From NCBI GenBank assembly GCA_947475795.1, contig CANJOX010000222.1, positions 1 to 5,781 on the forward strand: a stretch of 5,781 nt of DNA, written 5' to 3'. This DNA comes from Gemmatimonadota bacterium (GTDB taxonomy: Bacteria; Gemmatimonadota; Gemmatimonadetes; Gemmatimonadales; Gemmatimonadaceae). This document shows, one piece after another, positions 1 to 5,781 of the stretch. Within the stretch, counting starts at the first letter, position 1. Each line of letters opens with the position of its first letter. The position numbers and the translations under genes are program-made. The notes under the pieces are model-generated. The model did not search any database. It worked only from the letters and a program-made list of their open reading frames with translations, and was not told the DNA's origin.

Positions 1-1214
1 CCGAAGGCGAAGAATCCGAACGCCGCCAGGAAGAGCGTCAGGAGCAGAAGGCGCATGAGCAACTCGGCGAAGATTTGCGTCTCGCATACGTGGCGCTCAC
101 CCGCGCCGAATCCCGTTGCTACGTCACGTGGGGCAACTTTGCCCACGCCGCGGCCTCGTCGCTGGGGTGGCTGCTGCAGGGTGGCGGCGACCGCGTGGAG
201 CGCGAACAGATCGATGCGCTGATCGCCGCCAATGCCGACTCTATGGGCATTGCAGACATCGTGCGCCACGCACCGCCTTCGCCCGCCACGGCCGCGACCA
301 CGCCGGCGGCCCAGCGCACGCCGCTCACGTTTACCCCGGCGCCCGGACAGCTCGCCGTCTGGCGCCGCAGCAGCTTCACGATGCTCACGCGCAACGTATC
401 GCACGTAGACAGTCGTGACGTGGATGACCTGTTGCAGCCTGATGAGGCCCGCCGCACGGCGGCGACGGTGCCGGGCTTCCGCGGCGTGCCGGCCGGCGCT
501 GATATCGGCAACGTCGTGCACGGACTCTTCGAACACACCGACTTCACCGCGCCGGACACGACCACCGAGGCCGACGTACAGCGCGCGCTGCAGGAGTACG
601 GAGTGCAGGTGCCATCCACTGGCCGCTGGACGCCCGCACACATTCGCGAGATGATCGGTACGGTGTGTCGCGCCGAGATCCCCGGCGCTGGCTTTGCGCT
701 GAGCGCGGTGCCCCGCGCCGCCACGCTGCGCGAGTGGCGCTTTTCGATGCCGGTGCGCGACTTCTCGGTCGCCGCCGTCGCGAGCGCCCTCGCGATGCAC
801 GGATCGCCGCATGCGAACGCGTACGCGCCGTTGCTGCAGCGCCTGCGCGACGACCAGTTCCGCGGTTATCTCACCGGCTCCATCGACCTCGCCTTCGAGC
901 ACGACGGGCGCTGGCATGTGCTCGACTGGAAGTCCAACTGGTTGGGCGCCGACAACGCCGACTACGCGCCCGACGCGCTCGGGCATGCGATGCACGCCGC
1001 ACACTACACGCTGCAGTATCACGTCTATCTCGTGGCGTTGCACCGCCACCTGCGCGCGCGGCAGCCGGGGTACGACCCGGCTCGGCACTGGGGGCAGGTG
1101 ACCTACGCCTTCCTACGCGGCATTGGGACGGCGCCGGGCGATGGGTGGTTCACCGACACCCCGTCTCCCGCGCTGCTGCACGCGCTCGATCACGCCTTCG
1201 GAGGCACCGCATGA
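1..1214 (+). CDS. recB: RecB, exonuclease V beta subunit (3' part: helicase motif VI plus C-terminal nuclease domain)
   Basis: This is the C-terminal 403 codons of RecB, the 3'-5' helicase and nuclease subunit of RecBCD, which unwinds and degrades double-strand ends and loads RecA. The frame is open from base 3 with no start, so the gene is cut by the window edge. The fragment opens with a Glu/Gln/Arg-rich stretch and then helicase motif VI, LRLAYVALTRA (75-107). The nuclease domain follows: GNVVHGLFEH, with its His at 519-521; GSIDL, with Asp at 885-887; LDWKSNWLG, with Asp at 924-926 and Lys at 930-932; and LQYHVY near 1011. These match the metal-binding His/Asp/Asp and the catalytic Lys of E. 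coli RecB, so the nuclease looks active. The wording of the DWKSNWLG and YAFLRGIG segments fits RecB rather than AddA. The TGA stop overlaps the recD ATG (ATGA). Family assignment is very secure; recC is expected upstream but cannot be seen. Confidence 0.96.
   Translation, partial: EGEESERRQEERQEQKAHEQLGEDLRLAYVALTRAESRCYVTWGNFAHAAASSLGWLLQGGGDRVEREQIDALIAANADSMGIADIVRHAPPSPATAATTPAAQRTPLTFTPAPGQLAVWRRSSFTMLTRNVSHVDSRDVDDLLQPDEARRTAATVPGFRGVPAGADIGNVVHGLFEHTDFTAPDTTTEADVQRALQEYGVQVPSTGRWTPAHIREMIGTVCRAEIPGAGFALSAVPRAATLREWRFSMPVRDFSVAAVASALAMHGSPHANAYAPLLQRLRDDQFRGYLTGSIDLAFEHDGRWHVLDWKSNWLGADNADYAPDALGHAMHAAHYTLQYHVYLVALHRHLRARQPGYDPARHWGQVTYAFLRGIGTAPGDGWFTDTPSPALLHALDHAFGGTA
1200..1204 (+). 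promoter_or_regulatory. Shine-Dalgarno site of recD
   Basis: GGAGG lies inside the last codons of recB, six bases before the ATG at 1211. It is a near-perfect anti-16S match at good spacing. It decides the recD start: of the three in-frame ATGs at 1211, 1223 and 1235, only the first is correctly spaced from it. It would also allow new initiation on top of coupling through the ATGA overlap. Confidence 0.75.
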
Positions 1215-1258
1215 GCGCGGACATGAGCGCGGACATGAGCGCCAACACGAGCGCCAAC
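1211..1258 (+). repeat. Four-copy 12-bp tandem repeat at the 5' end of recD
   Basis: Four consecutive 12-base units fill the first 16 codons of recD. Units 1 and 2 are identical (ATGAGCGCGGAC). Unit 3 differs at two bases (ATGAGCGCCAAC), and unit 4 differs from unit 3 at one base (ACGAGCGCCAAC). The encoded peptide is MSAD-MSAD-MSAN-TSAN. Because the unit length is a multiple of three, copy-number change would keep the reading frame. Three of the units begin with ATG. Confidence 0.9.
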
Positions 1259-3004
1259 ACGCGTACGGCGGCCGGCCTCTCGGCACTCCTCGAGGCGGCG
1301 GTCACGCGCCAGCGACTCACCCCCAGCGATCGCGTGCTCGCGGAGCTCACCTGTCGCCGGGCGGGCCTCGACGGTGTCGCCGCGGTGCCCGTCGGTATCG
1401 CCGTGGCGATGCTGGCGCACGCGCGTGATGACGGCCACAGCGCGCTCTCCCTCACCGATCTCGCCGCCGACACTAGGGACCTCACGCGCGACCTCAGCTC
1501 CCCCAACACCGACGGCGCGGTCGACCAACAGGTCGAAGCCACCTGCGCGCTGCTGCGTGGTCATGACGCCACCTGGTGGCGCGCGGCCCTCCACGCCGCA
1601 CCGTCGGTCGTGCAGGCCGTCACCGGGGATGCCAGTAGCGGCCCTGCGCCGTCGCCGCTGGTGCTGCACGGTGAACTGCTCCAGTTCCGGCGCTTCTACG
1701 ACGCCGAGCAGCGCCTCGTGGCGCGTATTCGTACCTCACTGGCGCAGGATGCCCCCACGTTTCGCGTGATCACCGGCGGCCCCGGCACCGGAAAAACGAC
1801 GCGCATCGCCGAGCTGCTCGTGGAAACGCTCGCGCAGACCCCGGCGCTCCGGGTCGCGCTGGCGGCCCCCACCGGGAAGGCGGCGGCCCGGCTCTCGGAG
1901 TCGGTGCGACGCCGTCTGGATGACATGAACGCCTCCCCCAGCGTACGCGCCCGCGTGCCGCAGAGCGCGCAGACGGTGCACCGGTTGCTGGGCTATCAAC
2001 CCGATCGCGATCGGTTCTGGTCGCGCGCCGGTGTACCCCTGCCGTACGATCTCGTGATCCTCGACGAGGCCAGCATGGTGGATGTGCTGCTCATGGATGC
2101 GCTCGTGGCCGCGCTCCCGGCGCACGCCACGCTGCTGCTGGTCGGCGATCAGGATCAGCTGGCCAGCGTAGAAGCCGGTGACGTCCTGGGTGCGATCTGC
2201 CGCGTGGCACACGACGGCGCGGCCGGCACGGCGCTGCACGATCGTGTGCAGCGGCTCACGCGCAGCTACCGGTTTGAGCGTCACCCCGCGATCGGGGACG
2301 CGGCGGCCGCTATTCTGGCCGGCGACGCGGCGGCGCTCTCGGCCGTCGCGCACGATCCCGCCCGGGCGGATGTCCGCTGGGTGCCGGCACCGCACGATCG
2401 CGCCGCGTTACTGGCGCTGCTCGTTCCGCACCTCGAGCGGTGTCTCGCCGCGGACTCCCCGGCGACGGCCCTCGCCGCGCTCGACGGGTTCCGCGTGCTC
2501 TGTGCGGAACGCGAAGGCACCTGGGGCGTGTCCGGCATCAACGCCGAAGTGGAGCGCTGGCTACGCCGTCAGGGCACGATCATCACCGAACGCTGGTACC
2601 ATCGGCGTCCGGTCATGGTCATGGCCAACGATTACGGAACACAGGTGTTCAACGGCGACGTGGGCGTCGCATGGGAAACGGACGGCGAGATGCTCGTGCA
2701 CTTTCCCGCCCCCGAGGGCGCCACGCGTGCCCTCCAGCCATCCCGGTTGCCCGACACGCAAACCGCGTGGGCCATGACGGTGCATAAAGCGCAGGGGTCA
2801 GAGTTCGACCACGTCATCGTGATCCTCCCACCCGCCGGGAGTCGCGTAGCCGGACGGGAGTTGCTGTATACCGCCGTCACGCGTGCCCGGAGCCAGGTGC
2901 TCATCGTGGGCGATGAGGGTGTGATGCGCTCGGCCGTGTCGCGCACCGTGCGACGGGGCAGCGGACTCGAAGCACTGTTGCGGGCGGGTACGGACCATGG
3001 GTGA
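1211..3004 (+). CDS. recD: RecD, exonuclease V alpha subunit, SF1B 5'-3' helicase
   Basis: RecD is the fast 5'-3' motor of RecBCD. The 597 residues are close to the 608 of E. coli. All core helicase motifs are present: Walker A GGPGTGKTT (189-197, Lys195), motif Ia AAPTGKAAARL (218-228), Walker B LDEASMVD (284-291), motif III VGDQDQLASVEAGDVLG (from 311), motif IV LTRSYRF (349-355), motif V WAMTVHKAQGSEFD (520-533) and motif VI LLYTAVTRAR (551-560, with the arginine finger near Arg558). Overall wording follows E. coli RecD closely, including RPVM, FNGDVG and QPSRLP. ATG 1211 is chosen because of GGAGG six bases upstream and the ATGA overlap with recB. The first 16 residues come from a 12-bp tandem repeat and look like a disordered extension. 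The segment between the N-terminal domain and Walker A appears about 30 residues shorter than in E. coli. The end overlaps rmuC by 8 bp. Confidence 0.96.
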   Translation: MSADMSADMSANTSANTRTAAGLSALLEAAVTRQRLTPSDRVLAELTCRRAGLDGVAAVPVGIAVAMLAHARDDGHSALSLTDLAADTRDLTRDLSSPNTDGAVDQQVEATCALLRGHDATWWRAALHAAPSVVQAVTGDASSGPAPSPLVLHGELLQFRRFYDAEQRLVARIRTSLAQDAPTFRVITGGPGTGKTTRIAELLVETLAQTPALRVALAAPTGKAAARLSESVRRRLDDMNASPSVRARVPQSAQTVHRLLGYQPDRDRFWSRAGVPLPYDLVILDEASMVDVLLMDALVAALPAHATLLLVGDQDQLASVEAGDVLGAICRVAHDGAAGTALHDRVQRLTRSYRFERHPAIGDAAAAILAGDAAALSAVAHDPARADVRWVPAPHDRAALLALLVPHLERCLAADSPATALAALDGFRVLCAEREGTWGVSGINAEVERWLRRQGTIITERWYHRRPVMVMANDYGTQVFNGDVGVAWETDGEMLVHFPAPEGATRALQPSRLPDTQTAWAMTVHKAQGSEFDHVIVILPPAGSRVAGRELLYTAVTRARSQVLIVGDEGVMRSAVSRTVRRGSGLEALLRAGTDHG

Positions 3005-4202
3005 TCCCATCGCGCTGCTCACGCTGGGGTGCGCCGCGCTGGCGGTCGTGCTGCTGTTCGCGCACCTCCTGCGCGGCCGCCCGGTCGCGGGCCCCGATCC
3101 CGAAGTCGCACGCCGTGAACTCCGTGAGGAGCTGCGCAGTGCCCGCGACGAGGCGCGCCAGTCGGCGCGCGAGCTGCGCGAAGAAGTAACCAAGTCCATC
3201 GAGGCCACGCAGCACGCGCTCGATCGCGTGCGGGGCACGCTCGACGAGCGCGTCCGCGAGTTGCAGCAGGGCAATGAACGCAAGCTCGACGAAATGCGCC
3301 GCACGGTGGACGAGAAGCTGCACGATACGCTCGAGAAGCGGCTCGGCGAGTCGTTCAAGCTGGTCAGCGATCGCCTCGATACGGTGCATCGGGGGCTGGG
3401 CGAGATGCAGCAGCTTGCCACCGGCGTGGGCGATCTCAAGCGCGTGCTGACCAACGTGAAGGCGCGCGGCACGTGGGCCGAAGTGCAGCTCGGCGCCATT
3501 CTGGAGCAGATGCTCACACCCGCGCAGTACGACAAAAACGTGTGCATCCGCCCGGACACCGCCGAACGCGTGGAGTTCGCGGTGCGCCTGCCGGGACCGC
3601 TCGACGATCCCGCCGCCTGCGTGTGGCTGCCCATCGACTCCAAGTTTCCGCAGGAAGACTGGTTGCGGCTGCAGGACGCGTCCGATCAGGGCGACGTGGC
3701 CGCGGTGCAGGCGGCCAGTGATGCGCTCATGCGCACCGTGCGCGGGTCCGCCAAGGAGATTCACGACAAGTACGTGCATCCGCCGGCCAGCACCGATTTC
3801 GCCATCATGTTCCTCGCCACCGAAGGTCTCTTTGCCGAAGTGCTGCGGCACCCGTCGGTGGTGAGCGATTTGCAGCAGCAGTATCGCATCGTGGTGGCGG
3901 GGCCGACCACGCTGGCGGCGATTCTCACCAGCCTGCGGATGGGATTCCAGACACTCGTCGTCGAACAGCGCGCCGCCGAGGTGTGGCGCGTGCTCGGGGC
4001 GGTGAAAACCGAGTTCGGAAAATTCGGCGATGTGCTCGACAAGGTGCAGCGGCAGCTGCACACCGCCAGTCGCACCATCGAGGAAACCGGGCAGCGCAGT
4101 CGCGCTATGGAGAAGAAGCTGCGCTCCGCCGAGCGGTTGCCCGACGAGGAAGCGGCGATCGTGCTGGAGTTGCCGGCTATCGGCGCGTCGATCCCACAAT
4201 GA
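2997..4202 (+). CDS. rmuC: RmuC family DNA recombination protein
   Basis: RmuC proteins limit inversions at short inverted repeats in E. coli and are predicted to have a nuclease-like fold; their biochemical activity is not firmly settled. The 401-residue product has the family layout. An N-terminal hydrophobic helix (about residues 5-25, PIALLTLGCAALAVVLLFAHL) would anchor it in the membrane. A long charged coiled coil, rich in Arg/Glu, runs over about residues 36-125. The conserved RmuC core follows, with WLPIDSKFPQEDW (LPIDSKFP at 211-218), KYVHPPASTDFAIMF (from 258) and GPTTLAAILTSLRMGF (from 302), then a second helical tail. ATG 2997 overlaps the end of recD by 8 bp, which suggests translational coupling; only a weak GGGCGGG lies upstream. 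The last 26 bp overlap the convergent spermidine-synthase-like gene. Its place directly behind recBD suggests a role in the same end-processing pathway, which is inference. Confidence 0.95.
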   Translation: MGDPIALLTLGCAALAVVLLFAHLLRGRPVAGPDPEVARRELREELRSARDEARQSARELREEVTKSIEATQHALDRVRGTLDERVRELQQGNERKLDEMRRTVDEKLHDTLEKRLGESFKLVSDRLDTVHRGLGEMQQLATGVGDLKRVLTNVKARGTWAEVQLGAILEQMLTPAQYDKNVCIRPDTAERVEFAVRLPGPLDDPAACVWLPIDSKFPQEDWLRLQDASDQGDVAAVQAASDALMRTVRGSAKEIHDKYVHPPASTDFAIMFLATEGLFAEVLRHPSVVSDLQQQYRIVVAGPTTLAAILTSLRMGFQTLVVEQRAAEVWRVLGAVKTEFGKFGDVLDKVQRQLHTASRTIEETGQRSRAMEKKLRSAERLPDEEAAIVLELPAIGASIPQ

Positions 4203-4848
4203 GCTCGTGGGCCGCGCCTTTGGTGCCGTGTGCGCGGCTTTTCTCCGTGGTGACCGTGAGCCCGTTGCGGCGCAGCGCCTTGGCGAACGACGGGTCCGCA
4301 TCCGCCGACCAGTACACCACGCGCCCGCCGGGGCGCAGCGCGGCGATGGCGGCTTGAATGCCGGTGTCGATGTACAGCGCCGCGTTGCCGGCGGTGGTTA
4401 GCGACTCGGCGCCATTGTCCACGTCCAGCATGATGGCGTCGAACGTGCCCGCATGGTCACGCAGGACCGCCAGCACGTCGCCCTCGCGGATCTCCACGCG
4501 CGGGTCGTGCATGGCGGTGCCGGCGAGCGGATAGTCCGGGTTCCGGTTCCACGCGATCACCTCGGGGACGATCTCGGCCACCATCACCTGCGCGTCAGGG
4601 CCCAGGCGCTCGAGCGCGGCGCGCATGGTAAAGCCGAACCCCAGCCCACCCACCAGCACGCGCACCGCTGGCTGATCGCGTAGGCCGCGGCAGGCGAGGT
4701 CGGCCAGCTGCACTTCCGACTGCGAGCGGCGCGTGGACATCAGTTCGATGCCATCGATGCGCAGCAGGTACGCGCCGTCATGGCGATACAGCGTGAGCAC
4801 GGTGCCATCGGGGGCAACGGCGTCGGCGAGGCGTTCGTAGGGCTTCAC
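4177..4848 (-). CDS. Spermidine-synthase-like Rossmann-fold protein, substrate unknown
   Basis: The 223-residue product resembles the polyamine aminopropyltransferase (SpeE) and SAM-methyltransferase fold. Visible motifs are a glycine-rich nucleotide loop VLVGGLGFGFT (64-74), an acidic residue at the end of strand 2 (Glu92 in AEIVPEVIAWNR), DPRVEIREGD (115-124), FDAIMLDVDNGAE (136-148) and ALRPGGRVVYWSA (170-182). The N-terminal part (KPYERLADA, LYRHDGAYLLRIDGIELMSTRR) resembles the short beta domain that precedes this fold. It is shorter than E. coli SpeE (about 288 residues). The D-x-x-D pair of true SpeE reads D142-V-D-N145 here, so aminopropyl transfer is doubtful. The start is GTG at 4848: it overlaps the upstream TGA as GTGA and sits just before the family-like sequence, although no Shine-Dalgarno is seen, so translation is probably coupled. 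The 3' end overlaps rmuC by 26 bp. Confidence 0.85.
   Translation of the reverse strand: MKPYERLADAVAPDGTVLTLYRHDGAYLLRIDGIELMSTRRSQSEVQLADLACRGLRDQPAVRVLVGGLGFGFTMRAALERLGPDAQVMVAEIVPEVIAWNRNPDYPLAGTAMHDPRVEIREGDVLAVLRDHAGTFDAIMLDVDNGAESLTTAGNAALYIDTGIQAAIAALRPGGRVVYWSADADPSFAKALRRNGLTVTTEKSRAHGTKGAAHELIVGSTRR
4211..4244 (+). terminator. Candidate intrinsic terminator after rmuC
   Basis: GCCGCGC (4211-4217) and GCGCGGC (4232-4238) form a perfect 7-bp all-GC inverted repeat with a 14-base loop, followed at once by TTTTCT (4239-4244). It starts 8 bases after the rmuC stop and is oriented to end plus-strand transcription. The whole element lies inside the 3' coding part of the opposite-strand gene. 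The long loop and the interrupted T run keep confidence moderate, since GC-rich DNA makes such stems by chance. No comparable T-tailed hairpin was seen for the minus strand. Confidence 0.45.
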
Positions 4849-5660
4849 GAAAAACCGGCGGCGGAAAGTGGGGAAGGGCGCACCGCGCCGCGCTTGCGTG
4901 CGCAGGTGGCCGTGAAGCACGCGGACAGCCCGCGGGTGGGGAACCGGCCCAGCTGCGCGAAGCCGGCCAGCAGCCACGCAATGAGTGGATCCGCACGGCG
5001 GCCGAGGAGGCGCTGCAGGCCGATGAACAGCGCCGTCGAGAGCACACGCGGATTGTGGATCAGCACGTCGCGGCTCAGCACCTCGAATCCCGCCGCGTCC
5101 AGTTGCTGGTCGAGCACGAATCGCCCGGGGGTGTAGCCCATGGGAAACGGTGTCCACCCCAGCCGGCTGATCGCGCGCAGCACCCAGTAGAACGGGTTGT
5201 CGGGATTGTCGAGCGTGAGCAGCAGCAGGCCGCCGGGTTCCAGCACCCGTGCGAGCTCTGTGATCGCCGCATCGAATTCCGCCGGCGAGTCCCCGTGGTC
5301 CAGCGTGGAGAGCGACAGCACCGTGGTCACCGACGCCGGGGCCAACGGCAACGCACCGCAGTCCGCAACGAGCGCCCGGAAGGTCGGCGCCGGAAACCGC
5401 CCGCGCGCGCGACTAACGACGCCAGACAGCCGGTCACAGCCGATCACCACGGTGGCATCGTCGAGCAGCGCCGGCAGCAGCGTGTCGCTGCCGTACGCGT
5501 CCTCGAACAGATCGGTCTTGAGCAGCGGCCCCGCTGCGTGGCGCGGGCGCCACCGGCGCACCCAGGCCAGATGCACGTCGTGCTTCTGCTGCGCGACCAG
5601 CGGGTGCAGATACCACGACGGTGTTGCACTCGCTTCCATGCGCTGCCACGCGGTCTTCAT
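4845..5660 (-). CDS. Class I SAM-dependent methyltransferase (Methyltransf_11-like), substrate unknown
   Basis: The 271-residue product has the later motifs of a class I methyltransferase: strand 2 acidic VVIGCDRL (Asp76), VADCGALPLAPASVTTVLSLSTLDH (98-122), resembling the D-x-x-x-LP and strand 4 region, and ELARVLEPGGLLLLTLDNP (135-153). The usual motif I (an ExGCGxG-type loop) is not present; LLKTDLFEDAYGSD (46-59) stands in its place. Residues 154-271 form a C-terminal extension with YTPGRFVLDQQLDAAGFEV and HNPRVLSTALFIGLQRLLG, probably helical and partly hydrophobic. A small-molecule or lipid substrate is possible, but nothing here identifies it. ATG 5660 was chosen because it forms an ATGA overlap with the preceding gene; no clear Shine-Dalgarno precedes it. 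An in-frame ATG at 5639 is the alternative. The TGA stop overlaps the GTG of the next gene, so the three minus-strand genes look like one coupled operon. Confidence 0.85.
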   Translation of the reverse strand: MKTAWQRMEASATPSWYLHPLVAQQKHDVHLAWVRRWRPRHAAGPLLKTDLFEDAYGSDTLLPALLDDATVVIGCDRLSGVVSRARGRFPAPTFRALVADCGALPLAPASVTTVLSLSTLDHGDSPAEFDAAITELARVLEPGGLLLLTLDNPDNPFYWVLRAISRLGWTPFPMGYTPGRFVLDQQLDAAGFEVLSRDVLIHNPRVLSTALFIGLQRLLGRRADPLIAWLLAGFAQLGRFPTRGLSACFTATCARKRGAVRPSPLSAAGFS

Positions 5661-5781
5661 GGGAGACGGCCCGCCGACGGCGGCATCACTCGCGAGATCA
5701 CCACGCGCGTCTTCCCGTTGGATTCCGGCGGTAGCGACTCCACCCACACCACGGCCACATCGCACGGCACGCCGATGACGG
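5657..5781 (-). CDS. C-terminal fragment of an unrecognised protein
   Basis: A minus-strand frame is open from the window edge (first full codon at 5779) to a TGA at 5659-5657, giving 40 residues: a start near VIGVPCDVAVVWVESLPP and an end near VVISRVMPPSAGRLP. The fragment is too short to name. It is called coding because the stop overlaps the methyltransferase ATG as ATGA, matching the other junctions here. Its sequence also alternates hydrophobic and charged residues like a beta-rich domain, whereas the other two frames over the same bases are Arg/Gly/Trp-rich. One of those hits a stop, and the other is the leader of the methyltransferase frame. It is the probable first-known gene of the minus-strand operon as seen here. 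Confidence 0.6.
   Translation of the reverse strand, partial: VIGVPCDVAVVWVESLPPESNGKTRVVISRVMPPSAGRLP

Noticed and set aside
75..77. TTG as a start for the first gene
   Set aside because: The frame is open to the window edge, and this TTG encodes the first Leu of helicase motif VI in RecB. The gene is truncated, not short.
665..1210. Open frame upstream of the recD start, in the recD frame
   Set aside because: The predicted peptide is extremely Arg/Ala-rich and overlaps the RecB nuclease domain in another frame. GGAGG at 1200-1204 and the ATGA junction place the recD start at 1211.
1..1214. AddA rather than RecB
   Set aside because: The nuclease motifs lack the Fe-S cysteines of AddB-type proteins, and the GSIDL, LDWKSNWLG and YAFLRGIG segments follow RecB. 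A RecD follows directly, which fits RecBCD.
2901..4301. 466-codon minus-strand open frame opposite rmuC
   Set aside because: It is a shadow caused by high GC and few stops. The plus strand here encodes all conserved RmuC motifs, while the minus-strand product is His/Arg/Ala-rich without a recognisable domain.
4849..5157. N-terminal extension of the spermidine-synthase-like protein to a start at 5157
   Set aside because: The extra 103 residues are Arg/Pro-rich and overlap the methyltransferase coding region in another frame. The GTG at 4848 has a GTGA overlap and precedes the first family-like residues.
5661..5765. Start of the methyltransferase at 5765
   Set aside because: The 35 extra residues are Gly/Arg/Ala-rich and overlap a better coding frame, the unknown upstream gene, whose TGA overlaps ATG 5660.
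5197..5778. 193-codon plus-strand open frame opposite the methyltransferase
   Set aside because: It is Ser/Ala/Arg-rich with no domain, whereas the minus strand carries clear methyltransferase motifs.
1..5781. A novel defence or mobile system
   Set aside because: No transposase, integrase, direct-repeat boundaries, toxin-antitoxin pair or compositional break is visible; all recognisable genes are chromosomal repair or SAM-fold genes in tight operons.

Overview
The window is a compact, visibly GC-rich stretch of bacterial chromosome with essentially no intergenic DNA. It holds two gene clusters that converge and overlap at their 3' ends near position 4190. Codon use is strongly GC3-biased throughout, and no mobile element, tRNA, rRNA or CRISPR is visible. 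The gene content (RecBCD-type rather than AddAB-type recombination genes, plus RmuC) and the high GC point to a Gram-negative-type bacterium. A GC-rich Gemmatimonadota or Pseudomonadota member is possible, but that placement is a weak inference.

Plus strand, 1-4202: a DNA double-strand-break processing operon. It begins inside recB; the last 403 codons are present, with helicase motif VI and the complete C-terminal nuclease domain. It continues with a complete recD (597 codons, all helicase motifs intact) and ends with rmuC (401 codons). recB and recD share an ATGA junction, and recD and rmuC overlap by 8 bp, so the three genes look co-transcribed and translationally coupled. recC and the rest of recB are presumably upstream, outside the window. 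A GC-rich hairpin followed by a short T run lies just after the rmuC stop and is a candidate intrinsic terminator.

Minus strand, 5781-4177: a second coupled cluster, read right to left. It holds the last 40 codons of an unrecognised gene, then a class I SAM-dependent methyltransferase with an atypical motif I, then a small spermidine-synthase-like protein that starts at GTG. Both junctions are 4-base overlaps (ATGA, then GTGA). The last gene ends inside the 3' end of rmuC, giving a 26-bp tail-to-tail overlap.

The plus-strand cluster is a recognisable DNA repair operon. RecB and RecD would form the motor and nuclease parts of RecBCD, and RmuC is a DNA-recombination-associated protein of unsettled biochemistry. 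The minus-strand cluster pairs two Rossmann-fold proteins of unknown substrate. I found no convincing new defence or mobile system. The points most worth a second look are a 12-bp tandem repeat at the recD start, a shortened region before the RecD Walker A motif, the unusual methyltransferase motif I, altered active-site positions in the spermidine-synthase-like protein, and the terminator-like hairpin inside coding sequence.
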